From: Nostoc sp. CHAB 5844
GTDB lineage: Bacteria; Cyanobacteriota; Cyanobacteriia; Cyanobacteriales; Nostocaceae
Assembly: GCF_020829595.1 (NCBI RefSeq)
Contig: NZ_JAIVFW010000066.1
Location: 1-38,239, forward strand
Direction: 5' to 3'
Length of the DNA: 38,239 bases
Notes under the pieces: generated by a model
The model's input: only the letters and a program-made list of their open reading frames with translations
Databases searched by the model: none
Told to the model about the DNA's origin: nothing
Shown here: positions 7,927-16,290 of the stretch, piece by piece
How positions within the stretch are numbered: the first letter of the stretch is position 1
Layout of the letters: every line of letters begins with the position of its first letter
Program-made: the position numbers and the translations under genes

Positions 7927-10900
7927 CACAACTTAAACTGTTGTTCTTTCTGTGTTTCAACCTTAGTTTGTTCAAGAACTTCAGCTTTCATTTGTCTTAA
8001 AATTTCCCGAACAATTAATAATCCATGGGTTTGTGGGTCATGTTCGGTTTCAGAATTCTCCTGAAAATATGATTTTACATACTTAACCAAATTAACAAAA
8101 TCTTTATCACTTAATAGTTCAATTTGCTTTCTACATTTTTTCTCTAACGCCTTATTTGTAGTAGCGAATACAGTATTTTTAACTTCTAGTTTCCGTTCTT
8201 CAATTGGTTTTTGTATTGGTGGCACAAATAACTTCAATTGTTCTACAACTTTTTGAAGTGTTTGAACAACTATTGGCGCTTCAATTTCTTGCAATTCGAC
8301 AAACTTTGCAATAGCGCCTAGTGCTTGGTGTTTAATAGGTTGTTCTATCAGTATTTGCTCTACATTTTGGTCTGTCTTTGTTCCACGCACCAGTTCCTGT
8401 TGATACAGAGATAGTGATTTTGTTACAGAAGATAATGCTTCCACCAGCGCGGATTCAACGGCTTCTTGCTCTACAAAATTTGCGATCGCTTCTAAAGTAA
8501 CTTGCACCTGTTTTGAAGCAATTGCTGTCTGTGATTCAGTCATTACCTTCTGTAATTGTTTTAACTGTTCTACAACTTCTCGAATTGTTTGAGTAACTGT
8601 AGACGATTCAATTTCAGATAATTCAACATGTTCTGCAATTGTCACCATGACTTGATGATGACTGGTTTGTTTTTTGAGTGGTTGTTCTGTATGTTTAATT
8701 GCCTGGGTAACAGATGGCAATGCCTCAGCTAAAGTTAGTTCAACGGCTTGTTGTTCGCTAAAATTAGCGATTGCACCTAAAGTTTTTTGTACCTGCTCTG
8801 AAGCGGTAGTTCGTTGATGAGGTAGTAAATTATGAATTAGAGTTTGCAGTTGTTTAGTCTTAATACCTGATTCAATTACTTTTGTTTCTAAAAACTCGGA
8901 AATTATGTTGATGAGTTGTCCAGTGACGAGTTGTTCATTTCGGTTTGGCTCAGGACGGACATCACTTGCTGTGCTGTCAATATTTGCTGTATGGAGTGGG
9001 TGAGCGTCTGTTGCGAGTTGCGCTGTTCGTTGACCTCGAAACTCACCTGATGTAATGCTTCGGTTAAGTTCTCTAAGGTGTCCTTCAAGTTGCTTGATTT
9101 CTTCGAGTTCAATGTGTCGGCTAATTGCTGCAAAAACTCGGTGTGACTCGTTCTCAACTCGCTCAACTTCTCCGACTGTGCTTGTTCCAAGTGTTGAATT
9201 TTCTGGCTTAACTGCTGGTTGTGAGTTTGTAACTGTTCGATTTGGGCGCTCAGTCTTTCGTGGCTGCTCAACAGTTGATCTATCTTCTCGATTAATAATG
9301 TCATTTCGGATTGCGGCTGGCTGCTGGAGTTGTTGCTGGTTGATGTCATGGGTTTTCTCCTTTAGTGGATTTAGTGTAAGTTTACGTGGCGCTTCAACAG
9401 CATCTGCTTGCTGTTTCTTGCTCTGTTGCCAGTCTCGTAGTGAGACAGTTTCATAGCAAACTTTTTCATAGGCCAACGGCCCCTGTGCGACGATGAAATC
9501 ATCGACTCCTTTATCTGGCCCTGGCAGTGTAATGACTTTGACTCTGGAACCCTGTTTCTGTAGCAACCACCCAGTTGTAGAAATATCCCGCTCGATGTTG
9601 AGCTTGGTTTTGGGTTTGGTTTCATAGTCAAAGCAAAACTTAAATTCCCGATTTGGCGTGGCAAATACAGCTAACTCTTGTGCCAGATAGGATTTACCAA
9701 TTTTCTGACCGTACTCATCTTTGGGTGAACGGTATCCCGCAGAGATCCCTGGCAGTCCAATGGTGACATGACCTTGGCTCAACAGACTGGCCGCTTTTTT
9801 GGCTCCCTCAGTAATTGTGACAGGTAAGTTATACTTCCACACACAATACCAAAATCCTGAGTGGCGATCGCTCTGATTGGGGTTAATTCTGTGGAGAGCA
9901 TAAATACGTTCTACAATCTCTTCTGGGACATCTAGCAAGAAAAGACTTAACTCAACCTTGGGGGGATGCTCATATTTGATGAATTTGTCAGGAATTACCT
10001 GCCCGTTCTCGTCTTTTTTGGGTCTGGGTTGATTGGGCTTGTAGCAGCCCCATTCTTTTGTTGTCGGTTTTGTTCCTGGGGTAAGTGAAGCAAAACAGCG
10101 TGGGTCAACTCCTGAATTACACCACCAACCACCAGCATCAACGTGAGAATACAGTTCTAAAAATCCCTTGGTTAACCCTCCGGTATTTGTGCGATTGAGC
10201 TTGTCACTAATCATCAGGCGATTCCACGCTTCATGTTCACCGCCGACATAGCCGAAGTGAAGACTCTCAAAATTTAAGGCAGCAATTTGTGGGTGAATTG
10301 CGCTTTTTTCTACCAATTCTTGCCAATGTTTTGAGTCTATATGGCTTGGGGATGGTGCATCATGAGTGGGAGTCCAAAATGCCTCTGTTGGAATGCGCTT
10401 TTTCAGTTTGGGTTTTTCTACCGTTGCTCCCTCTGGAGTTGCCTGTTGAGGAATTGGTTTTGATATTGCTACAGAGGAAGAAAGCGGTTGTTGTTGCTTA
10501 GGAGTTTCGGTAACTGCTGTAATGGTACTGACTGTTACTGGCTGTTCTACAACTTTTGATTTCAAAACAGGTGGTGCAACGGTACTGACTGCTACCGGTT
10601 CCTCTATAATTATTGAAATATCATTTTTAGAGGATACCATCTGCTGTTTTACTTGCTTTCTCAGCAGTTCTAACGCATTATCCTTCACTTTTGACTTTTG
10701 GGCTAACTCTAGTAAATACTGCTTGTCTTCAGTAAATAATTTGACACTATCTTTAGCGCGGCTGACTGCAACATAAAAACTTTCTTGACCAATGGTGTAA
10801 TCTGCTGAGATTAACGCTCTTTCGGCTGTCTTGCCTTGGCTAGAGTAGGTCGTTGTTACCAGTGCATAGTCTAAATTTTGTGCTTGTTTGAGGTCTATTG

Positions 10901-13202
10901 TCTCACTGCGTTCGCTATCTTTATACTGTATTTGGGCTGTCTGTGTCTCCTCATCTACTGCTGTAACGACAAACTCCTGACCATTGCGCCTTTGCAGTTG
11001 GAGATCGTTTTTCTTCCATTGCAAGCGTTCTCCCACAGCAATCTCAATTTCATTGCACTGGTAAACTGCACCTTCAAAACCAGTGTTTACTTTTAAGGTT
11101 GTACCGTCTGAGGCTTCGACTGTCAGTTGGTCAGTGCCTTTGTCAATTACTTTATACAGTTTTCCTTTCTCTAAGCCCCGGCGTTTGTAGTTACGCGTCG
11201 GCATCACTACATCACCCAGTTCGTAATTATGGGTGTATTGCATCTGTACTTTACTCAGGTTTTTAGCTTGCAACTGCGTAATACTTGCGGACTTTCCTAA
11301 ACTACCCTCAACTTTTAGTTTGTCTCGAATTACCTGCGTCAGCGCCAGCTTTTCTGCATTTGTGCCAGCTAATACTAGTGTTCGTTCTCTTTGAGATGGG
11401 GTCAGCGCTATATATTCACTGGCTATGATTTCCAACTTGCTCTCTGGCGAGACTTCCGCAATGCTACCAATTGAGTCTAACTGCTGGAAACCTGCTTCTG
11501 TTCTGCCTTCAGCAATTAAATCGACAGCAATCTTTAAATCAGGGTTTCGTTGTCTGTTTGATTGGGTGAGGTGTGCTGTCTGAATTCCGGCTTGCTGCAA
11601 TGATTTGAATGGATTACCTGCTTCTACAGCTGATAATTGTTTAGTATCCCCTACCAGCAATAGTCTTGCACCTTGGGCTGTCGCTTTTTCTAAAAGTGTA
11701 TAAGCATCTTTGGCTGACAGTAACCCGGCTTCGTCTACAATCCAGATTTGATTTGGTTCTGGCTCTTGTGGTGGTTCGGACACCAACAATCTGGCCACTG
11801 TCTCACCTTGAATATCCAACTCCTCACTTAAAACCTTAGCTGCCATTGATGACGGTGCAAATGCCTTAATTGTGTACTCTGCATCCTCCGCGATCGCTTT
11901 CAATTCTTTCAGGGCGAAAGTCTTGCCAGCCCCGGCTACACCCTGCCATGCCACAAATTGATCAGTAGTCGTCAACGCCATCTCTACCGCTTGCCGTTGA
12001 CCTTGATTTAACAGGGTTTTTTCTAATTGGCTTTCAATCATCTCTGGGTGAGAAATGGGATTAACTTTCTGTTTACCCTGCTCCATCAACTCAATTGTCG
12101 CTATTTCTCGCTCCACGGCTTTTAGAGTTGTGTACTGCTCTAACCCTTCAAGGGCGATGATTTGCGGATGCTGTTTCAGTAGTGGCTCTATCTGAGTAAC
12201 ATCTGTCGCCAGCCTTTCGTTGAGGATGAATTTGGCTACATCTTCAAACTTAAACGCTACATTTCGTTCACTACAATGTGCTACAGCGTCTTCTAAAACT
12301 TGCTTTAAGTTGTTCTGGGCGTTTTCTATTACTACTTCAGTCTTTGGCTCAGAGGGTTTGACAAAGCTAATCCCCAGATTTTGGGCTTCTTCGTGCCAAA
12401 GTGCTTGCAGTTCATCAGGAGATACGAGGTGCTTACGTTGTCTTGTTTTATCCCAAACCTTCTCCCGTTCTGCCCAAGAAGAAGAAGCTCCACATTTAGC
12501 TATTATCTGCTGCCGTCGCTTGGAAAATGCCTCTAAATCCTGTTCTTTAAAGCCTTTAATCTCAAACTGCCCATGTAACTTTGGCTCAATCTCATACCCC
12601 AGTTTCATCACTTCATTTGCCAGATAGCTTTGGTACGCTATCCCTAAAAACTTCTTGTTGGCATAGATTTCACCGTTTACCAAAGAGTACCATTTACCAT
12701 CTGGTGTCTGCGTGGTGTTCATCACCAAACAATGAGTGTGCAGATGTGGGTCTAAATCCCGGCTCTCAATGTGGTCAAACTGTGCAACTAACAGATTATT
12801 TGTGCTGATTCGGTGGCGTGTGTCTCCTTCCATCACTCTTGTTGTCGCATAACGCTCCTCCATCAGTTGAATCACCTTTTGTAATGCCTGATGATGTGCG
12901 TCTATCAATCTAGTGTCCCCGCCCACCAATGCCATCAAACTTACACTCTTGGGTGCTGAAAATGTACAGTCTAATGCGGCTCTGCGCTCTTTCTGGTTTA
13001 ATACCCTGGCATTTAACTTCTCACTACCATCAGGTGATCGCCCTTCAATCACATTCTTGAACGCCTGTTCGTCTTCTATCTCCCCTGATAACCCTAATTT
13101 TTCAGATGCTTTGCCACTCCACCGAGACTTCCGCTGATGATAGTAATTCTTGATGAAGTAGTTCACCGCCATAGAAGACGAGACGTTTGCAGATGTCAGC
13201 AT
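7926..13202 (-). CDS. MobF relaxase-helicase fused to DUF3854/TOPRIM-like domain
   Basis: This 1,758-residue protein nicks the plasmid at oriT and unwinds the strand for transfer. Residues 1-300 are a TrwC/TraI relaxase: tandem tyrosines Y20-Y21, and the metal triad H153-L-H155-T-H157 with an upstream H144. Residues 400-860 are a RecD-like SF1 helicase, with Walker A GVAGAGKT (421-428), Walker B D490-E491 and a late motif YVAVSRAKDSV. About 985-1260 resembles DUF3854, a TOPRIM-like fold, with ITEGAKKAASLL, FCFDYETK and KGVDDFIV. From about 1370 on there are repeated 40-45-residue helical units. The ATG at 13202 is preferred over the TTG at 13217, because GGAGAGG sits 6 bases upstream and MobF proteins start close to ML. 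Typical MobF relaxases lack the TOPRIM-like domain. A second gene is nested inside at 8903-9349. Confidence 0.93.
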   Translation of the reverse strand: MLTSANVSSSMAVNYFIKNYYHQRKSRWSGKASEKLGLSGEIEDEQAFKNVIEGRSPDGSEKLNARVLNQKERRAALDCTFSAPKSVSLMALVGGDTRLIDAHHQALQKVIQLMEERYATTRVMEGDTRHRISTNNLLVAQFDHIESRDLDPHLHTHCLVMNTTQTPDGKWYSLVNGEIYANKKFLGIAYQSYLANEVMKLGYEIEPKLHGQFEIKGFKEQDLEAFSKRRQQIIAKCGASSSWAEREKVWDKTRQRKHLVSPDELQALWHEEAQNLGISFVKPSEPKTEVVIENAQNNLKQVLEDAVAHCSERNVAFKFEDVAKFILNERLATDVTQIEPLLKQHPQIIALEGLEQYTTLKAVEREIATIELMEQGKQKVNPISHPEMIESQLEKTLLNQGQRQAVEMALTTTDQFVAWQGVAGAGKTFALKELKAIAEDAEYTIKAFAPSSMAAKVLSEELDIQGETVARLLVSEPPQEPEPNQIWIVDEAGLLSAKDAYTLLEKATAQGARLLLVGDTKQLSAVEAGNPFKSLQQAGIQTAHLTQSNRQRNPDLKIAVDLIAEGRTEAGFQQLDSIGSIAEVSPESKLEIIASEYIALTPSQRERTLVLAGTNAEKLALTQVIRDKLKVEGSLGKSASITQLQAKNLSKVQMQYTHNYELGDVVMPTRNYKRRGLEKGKLYKVIDKGTDQLTVEASDGTTLKVNTGFEGAVYQCNEIEIAVGERLQWKKNDLQLQRRNGQEFVVTAVDEETQTAQIQYKDSERSETIDLKQAQNLDYALVTTTYSSQGKTAERALISADYTIGQESFYVAVSRAKDSVKLFTEDKQYLLELAQKSKVKDNALELLRKQVKQQMVSSKNDISIIIEEPVAVSTVAPPVLKSKVVEQPVTVSTITAVTETPKQQQPLSSSVAISKPIPQQATPEGATVEKPKLKKRIPTEAFWTPTHDAPSPSHIDSKHWQELVEKSAIHPQIAALNFESLHFGYVGGEHEAWNRLMISDKLNRTNTGGLTKGFLELYSHVDAGGWWCNSGVDPRCFASLTPGTKPTTKEWGCYKPNQPRPKKDENGQVIPDKFIKYEHPPKVELSLFLLDVPEEIVERIYALHRINPNQSDRHSGFWYCVWKYNLPVTITEGAKKAASLLSQGHVTIGLPGISAGYRSPKDEYGQKIGKSYLAQELAVFATPNREFKFCFDYETKPKTKLNIERDISTTGWLLQKQGSRVKVITLPGPDKGVDDFIVAQGPLAYEKVCYETVSLRDWQQSKKQQADAVEAPRKLTLNPLKEKTHDINQQQLQQPAAIRNDIINREDRSTVEQPRKTERPNRTVTNSQPAVKPENSTLGTSTVGEVERVENESHRVFAAISRHIELEEIKQLEGHLRELNRSITSGEFRGQRTAQLATDAHPLHTANIDSTASDVRPEPNRNEQLVTGQLINIISEFLETKVIESGIKTKQLQTLIHNLLPHQRTTASEQVQKTLGAIANFSEQQAVELTLAEALPSVTQAIKHTEQPLKKQTSHHQVMVTIAEHVELSEIESSTVTQTIREVVEQLKQLQKVMTESQTAIASKQVQVTLEAIANFVEQEAVESALVEALSSVTKSLSLYQQELVRGTKTDQNVEQILIEQPIKHQALGAIAKFVELQEIEAPIVVQTLQKVVEQLKLFVPPIQKPIEERKLEVKNTVFATTNKALEKKCRKQIELLSDKDFVNLVKYVKSYFQENSETEHDPQTHGLLIVREILRQMKAEVLEQTKVETQKEQQFKL
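8903..9349 (-). CDS. Nested out-of-frame coiled-coil gene within the relaxase
   Basis: This 148-codon ORF lies wholly inside the relaxase gene, on the same strand in a different frame. It starts with ATG, preceded at a 7-base spacing by AAAGGAG, an excellent ribosome site. The product starts with a Ser/Asn/Gln-rich tail, then has a textbook coiled coil from about residue 18 (LLIEKIDQLLSSHERLSAQI, continuing with L, I and V heptads to about residue 55), a middle segment with SSNLKDTLENLTEALHQV, and a Gln/Thr/Ser tail. It has no Cys, Trp or His-rich noise of the kind expected from a random frame. The relaxase frame also looks real here, so both would be coding, as for mobB inside mobA of plasmid RSF1010. 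A role as a relaxosome or pairing accessory protein is inference. Confidence 0.6.
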   Translation of the reverse strand: MTSTSNNSSSQPQSEMTLLIEKIDQLLSSHERLSAQIEQLQTHNQQLSQKIQHLEQAQSEKLSELRTSHTEFLQQLADTLNSKKSSNLKDTLENLTEALHQVSFEVNEQRNSQQTLTHSIQQILTAQQVMSVLSQTEMNNSSLDNSST

Positions 13203-13267
13203 CGCGCACCTCTCCAAAAAACTTTACATAACTTTATAGCCCTTGGTTTAAGCGATCGCTGCTCACC

Positions 13268-13352
13268 TTTGAAGTCAAAGTTTATCCTCGACATCAAATA
13301 CTCGTAACTTTGATGTCGAGTTAAAAAAAAATCCTGAGACGTTGACTTCAAA
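13268..13352. repeat. Nested inverted repeats, candidate oriT core
   Basis: There are two concentric perfect inverted repeats. The outer arms are TTTGAAGTCAA (13268-13278) and TTGACTTCAAA (13342-13352). The inner arms are CTCGACATCAAA (13287-13298) and TTTGATGTCGAG (13309-13320), with a 10-base spacer. A run of nine A follows the inner repeat. The run is on the wrong side for a minus-strand terminator, so a structural or protein-binding role is more likely. The position 65 bases upstream of a MobF relaxase gene is typical of oriT. Confidence 0.6.
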
Positions 13353-13373
13353 ATTTTTTTCTCCACAGTTTTA

Positions 13374-13414
13374 TTTGCTATTTAATATAGCAAAATAAGC
13401 GAAAAAACTTTCGC
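13374..13414. repeat. Two adjacent short inverted repeats
   Basis: TTTGCTAT (13374-13381) and ATAGCAAA (13387-13394) form an 8-base repeat with a 5-base spacer. GCGAAA (13399-13404) and TTTCGC (13409-13414) form a second one with a 4-base spacer. They lie in the relaxase-parM intergenic region and could bind the relaxosome, a ParR-like protein or a repressor. Confidence 0.45.
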
Positions 13415-13722
13415 AAAAATTTGGCGTACTGTGCGTCACCCCGTAAAAATAGAGTGACATAAAGTTGCCGTAGAGTTTCCACAACAGAGCCTTAAAAAAT
13501 CCATTAATTGAACATAACAATGGCATAAATAGCTGTTTTAGGAAGTTCCTGGAACTGCCAAGAACTGACATAAAAATAACTAAGAAAATCATATATTTTC
13601 TTACTTTAGGATTATTTTGACGTACAATTAGCAGAGAAATAACACATGAGAAAAAGCCTGTACTGATGTATTTTATTACTAGAGAGTTGGAATACTGAAG
13701 TTAAAGAGAGAGGAGTTTTCGG

Positions 13723-14844
13723 ATGAGTTTGCTGAGGTTAGCAGTAGATCCAGGTGGTTCATTGCTGAAGGGATTTTATACGTTAGATCCATTCAAGCCG
13801 GAATTGATATTGATGGAGCCGGATGTAACAACAGTGCCTTTAGAAAGTTTAGAGAACTATGAGCAGACGAAGATGGGAGAGTCAAACCCTGAGAATAGTG
13901 CTTGGATTGAATATCAAGATAAATGTCAGGCGGTAGGGTTCTTAGCCAGGAAGCGATTTAATGCTGATTTACAATTGCAGAAGCGGAAGTTTGAGTTAGC
14001 GTTACCAAAAGTGTTGGCGATGGTGGGAGCGATCTCTTCCAAACACAAATTAGAGAATGGAACAGCAATTCATTTAGGGATTTTGCTGCCTTGGGGAGAA
14101 TATCAAGACCGAGTATTATTCCAGGAGTTGGTAACAACGGCGCTGACTAGATACAAATTCAAAGGACGTGAAAAATCATTTTCATTGGAATTATTTTTGT
14201 GCCTTCCTGAAGGAGGAGGAATATTTTCAAGGGGGCTGCCTCCGGGTTCTAACTTGAAAGAAAAGACTTTTGGGGTGGTGATGTTGGGATATAGAGATAC
14301 AAGCATTCTGCTGATTGATCGTGGAGAGATGAGCAAAGGTAAGACAGACCCTTTGGGTTTCTCCAAAATGGTTGAATCTGTGAAGAACCAAACATCAGGG
14401 TTGAACTTAGAGGAATTGACATCGGCAATTTGTAAGCCAGGGAAAAACTCGTCTTATAAAGCGTTGGGCGAATTAGCTTTAAATGTAGATCCAGTGTATA
14501 GAGAGTATGAAACTTCCAGAATTCGCAATGCTGTTGCCACCAGTAAGCAGGAATATTGGATGATGCTGTCTAACTGGCTAAAGTTGCAAGTGCCTCGGAC
14601 TGTGGATGAAGTGATTATTAGTGGAGGAACGGCCTATTACTTCCAATCTCAACTAAACAACTTGTTTTCGTTCTCTAATGTCAATTGGGTTGAAATATTA
14701 GAGACACAACTGATGAATAATTTCCCCCAAGCTGCGTCTAAATCTCTTAATCACCGCTTGACAGATGTGTATGGATTGTTTTTCTTTTTATGTGCTAAAG
14801 GTATAAGACAAAACAAAGATGTTGTAGGTGTGACAAATGGTTGA
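13723..14844 (+). CDS. parM: ParM/StbA-like actin, plasmid segregation
   Basis: This 373-residue protein belongs to the bacterial actin-like ATPases that form filaments to push plasmid copies apart. The actin fold's landmarks are visible: phosphate-1 motif LAVDPGGSLLKGFY (residues 6-19), phosphate-2 region GVVMLGYRDTSILLIDRG (about 186-203) and adenosine motif EVIISGGTAYYF (about 293-305), followed near the end by LTDVYGLFFFL as in ParM (DVYGL region). A strong GAGAGGAG ribosome site precedes the ATG. Its last codons overlap the start of the next gene by 8 bases, the usual parM-parR layout. It is divergent in sequence, so the exact subgroup (ParM versus Alp) is not clear. Confidence 0.82.
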   Translation: MSLLRLAVDPGGSLLKGFYTLDPFKPELILMEPDVTTVPLESLENYEQTKMGESNPENSAWIEYQDKCQAVGFLARKRFNADLQLQKRKFELALPKVLAMVGAISSKHKLENGTAIHLGILLPWGEYQDRVLFQELVTTALTRYKFKGREKSFSLELFLCLPEGGGIFSRGLPPGSNLKEKTFGVVMLGYRDTSILLIDRGEMSKGKTDPLGFSKMVESVKNQTSGLNLEELTSAICKPGKNSSYKALGELALNVDPVYREYETSRIRNAVATSKQEYWMMLSNWLKLQVPRTVDEVIISGGTAYYFQSQLNNLFSFSNVNWVEILETQLMNNFPQAASKSLNHRLTDVYGLFFFLCAKGIRQNKDVVGVTNG

Positions 14845-15292
14845 AAAAAAAGAAAGAATAGATTACAGATGTCGAATTTCGATGAACAAAGAGCCGTCCA
14901 GCGTTGCTCTGATCAAATACATTAAACAGAGTCACGACATTAGTGAGAGAGAAAAGGTATTGTCTGCTTTGTCTGGATACTGGTTGCCCTTTGCTGTAAA
15001 AGCTGAGGGGAATTATTCTAAAGACGAAGTAAAGCAGTCTGCCAGAAATGCTATTTACAAGCTGAGGTTGCACATTGCATTTTTAACAGAAGTGTTTTTT
15101 CCAGAAAACACCTGTGTAAACTATTCCCAAAAGATTCCTGTTCAGTCAATGGTGCAGCAGGTGGTGTCCAATGAGTCTGTACCTAACACGGCTTTCAGTT
15201 CCAGTGAAAACTTCAGTGAACCAGAAGAACCCAAGCCAGTTGTAGATTTTTTGCCTTATCAATTTGATGGCATGGTTGAAGAAATGTTTTGA
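14837..15292 (+). CDS. Candidate ParR-like partner of the ParM actin
   Basis: This 151-residue protein starts 8 bases inside the end of the parM-like gene, so translation is coupled. The N-terminal 90 residues contain a short strand RIDYRCRISMNKEP followed by helices (VALIKYIKQS, EREKVLSALSGYWLPFAVKA), a layout that could be a ribbon-helix-helix DNA-binding domain as in ParR. The C-terminus from about 100 is polar and Pro/Glu-rich, ending in a hydrophobic VDFLPYQFDGMVEEMF, which could be the peptide that binds the ParM filament. Both functions are inferred from position and layout; no firm sequence motif is present. Confidence 0.6.
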   Translation: MVEKKERIDYRCRISMNKEPSSVALIKYIKQSHDISEREKVLSALSGYWLPFAVKAEGNYSKDEVKQSARNAIYKLRLHIAFLTEVFFPENTCVNYSQKIPVQSMVQQVVSNESVPNTAFSSSENFSEPEEPKPVVDFLPYQFDGMVEEMF

Positions 15293-15495
15293 AACCCATT
15301 CAAGTTTATTTATTCACTCTACTTTTCGAGAACGGCTTCGCTGAACGGGTGACACTCCTGTGCTGAAGGGCGTTGCGCTAACACCAGTCGCTCATGAGGA
15401 GCCACTGCGTTGCTACCGAGAAGTCGTAAGTGGTTTGGAAACCCCCAAGACCGCGCTAGTTCACTACTTACACATAATTCATAAGGAGATAAATT
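15293..15495. repeat. Intergenic region with Nostoc-type dispersed repeat sequence
   Basis: The segment from about 15325 to 15465 is GC-rich compared with its surroundings and contains phrases (AACGGCTTCGCTGAACGG, GAGGAGCCACTGCG, ACCCCCAAGACCGCGCTAG) of the type I associate with multicopy short repeats in Nostocales genomes. A 75-codon ORF across it continues into the next gene out of frame and is not credible. The end carries an AAGGAG ribosome site for the gene at 15496. Confidence 0.5.
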
Positions 15496-16290
15496 ATGCC
15501 CTATACCAAAGAAGTTTTACAGAATATGTATTCTTTGTCACCAGAGGATGTTTTAGCAACATTAACAGCTTGTGGACTGCCCCATGACGCATCAGAATAT
15601 GCTGATGCAGATATTGAGAATCGCTTTGATATTGTCAGACAGTTACTTAAAGATGAGCAAGCCTCCAATTATGAGGAGGCTACAAGACTTCTACAACAAA
15701 GATTAGAAAGTAATTCTTTACCTGATACTGCTACTACTAACACTGAAGTAAAAAATAAAATACGACCGACTAAATCATTGAATATAGCTAAATTACTCAG
15801 CTTCGCTAGTAAACAGGGCTTTAAACTGAAGTTGAGTGAAGCTTTAAAAATTCTTGAATCCTGTGGACTAAAAGAACAAGATGAATATACGCCCCAAGAA
15901 GTTGAGCGATTCATTGAGGCTTGTCAGTCCATTGGACAGCAAACATCAACATCTAATGTCTACGTAGACATTGAAGATATCACTATAGAAACTGAGTCAG
16001 ACTTAACAGGCATGGTCGATAAAGTTACAGATAGGTTTGTTGAAAAAATTCCTCGTGGACTTGTGCGGCAAGTTTACACCAAAAAAGCGATTGCTCGATT
16101 AGCTGAACTACCAGAAGAGGGCGAAGATTTCTTAAAAGAAATGGAGAAACAGATTCTGGCAAGGATTGAGGGAAAGCCATCACCGATGCAACTTTTATTG
16201 CAGAAACATCAGCTCAAATTCTTGCCCCATACTCCTACGAACTCAATGCAATTGCCGAGCGCATCCGAGAACGATTCGACTACCAGCTAA
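15496..16290 (+). CDS. Hypothetical protein, zero-frame product
   Basis: This 264-codon ORF has a clear AAGGAG site and ATG. Residues 1-75 and 85-150 hold two similar alpha-helical segments, each with a leucine-rich helix, a LxxCGL motif (TACGLPHD, ESCGLKEQ) and an acidic follow-up, suggesting an internal repeat. Up to about residue 227 (LARIEGK) the protein looks genuine. The last 37 residues (from PSPMQLLL on) have the look of an out-of-frame tail, while the -1 frame from 16176 on is strongly coding. A G GGA AAG heptamer lies exactly at the switch point, so this ORF is probably the shorter product of a frameshifted gene, or the front half of a broken one. The function is unknown; the transframe product would be membrane-anchored. 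Confidence 0.75.
   Translation: MPYTKEVLQNMYSLSPEDVLATLTACGLPHDASEYADADIENRFDIVRQLLKDEQASNYEEATRLLQQRLESNSLPDTATTNTEVKNKIRPTKSLNIAKLLSFASKQGFKLKLSEALKILESCGLKEQDEYTPQEVERFIEACQSIGQQTSTSNVYVDIEDITIETESDLTGMVDKVTDRFVEKIPRGLVRQVYTKKAIARLAELPEEGEDFLKEMEKQILARIEGKPSPMQLLLQKHQLKFLPHTPTNSMQLPSASENDSTTS
16170..16176 (+). promoter_or_regulatory. Candidate -1 ribosomal frameshift slippery site
   Basis: The heptamer reads G GGA AAG in the phase of the upstream ORF (codons GGA 16171-16173, AAG 16174-16176), fitting X XXY YYZ. The -1 frame is closed by TGA at 16167-16169, immediately before the heptamer, and open and coding-like right after. A small 5-base stem (16187-16191 with 16198-16202) starts 10 bases downstream. 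AAGGA at 16161-16165 lies a little closer upstream than typical for a stimulatory Shine-Dalgarno site. Confidence 0.55.

Larger units (their letters stand above)
13203..13722. other. Divergent regulatory region; candidate oriT and/or parC
   Basis: This 520-base non-coding region lies between the relaxase (minus) and parM-like (plus) genes. It contains a HIP1 site at 13252-13259, nested inverted repeats at 13268-13352, two short inverted repeats at 13374-13414, and AGTTCC-T-GGAACT at 13544-13556. A TTGACG at 13616-13621 could be a -35 element for the partition operon, but its -10 partner is poor. MobF oriT sites usually lie beside the relaxase gene and parC sites upstream of parM, so either or both may be here. 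The 73-codon minus ORF inside is very likely spurious. Confidence 0.55.

Noticed and set aside
9055-9456. 133-codon plus-strand ORF opposite the relaxase and the nested gene
   Set aside because: Cys/Ser-rich antisense reading with no ribosome site; the same-strand nested ORF is much more protein-like.
9371-9664. 97-codon minus-strand ORF overlapping the relaxase just upstream of the nested gene
   Set aside because: Unlike the nested ORF it has no ribosome site and no structured composition.
13331-13336. ATCCTG as a nic site
   Set aside because: This core belongs to the IncP-type relaxases, while the relaxase here is MobF; six bases are too short to carry the claim.
13371-13592. 73-codon minus ORF upstream of the relaxase
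   Set aside because: It spans the inverted repeats of the intergenic region and has no ribosome site; very Phe/Leu-rich as expected from AT-rich non-coding DNA.
15360-15587. 75-codon ORF across the intergenic repeat
   Set aside because: Encoded by repeat sequence and running out of frame into the true gene at 15496.
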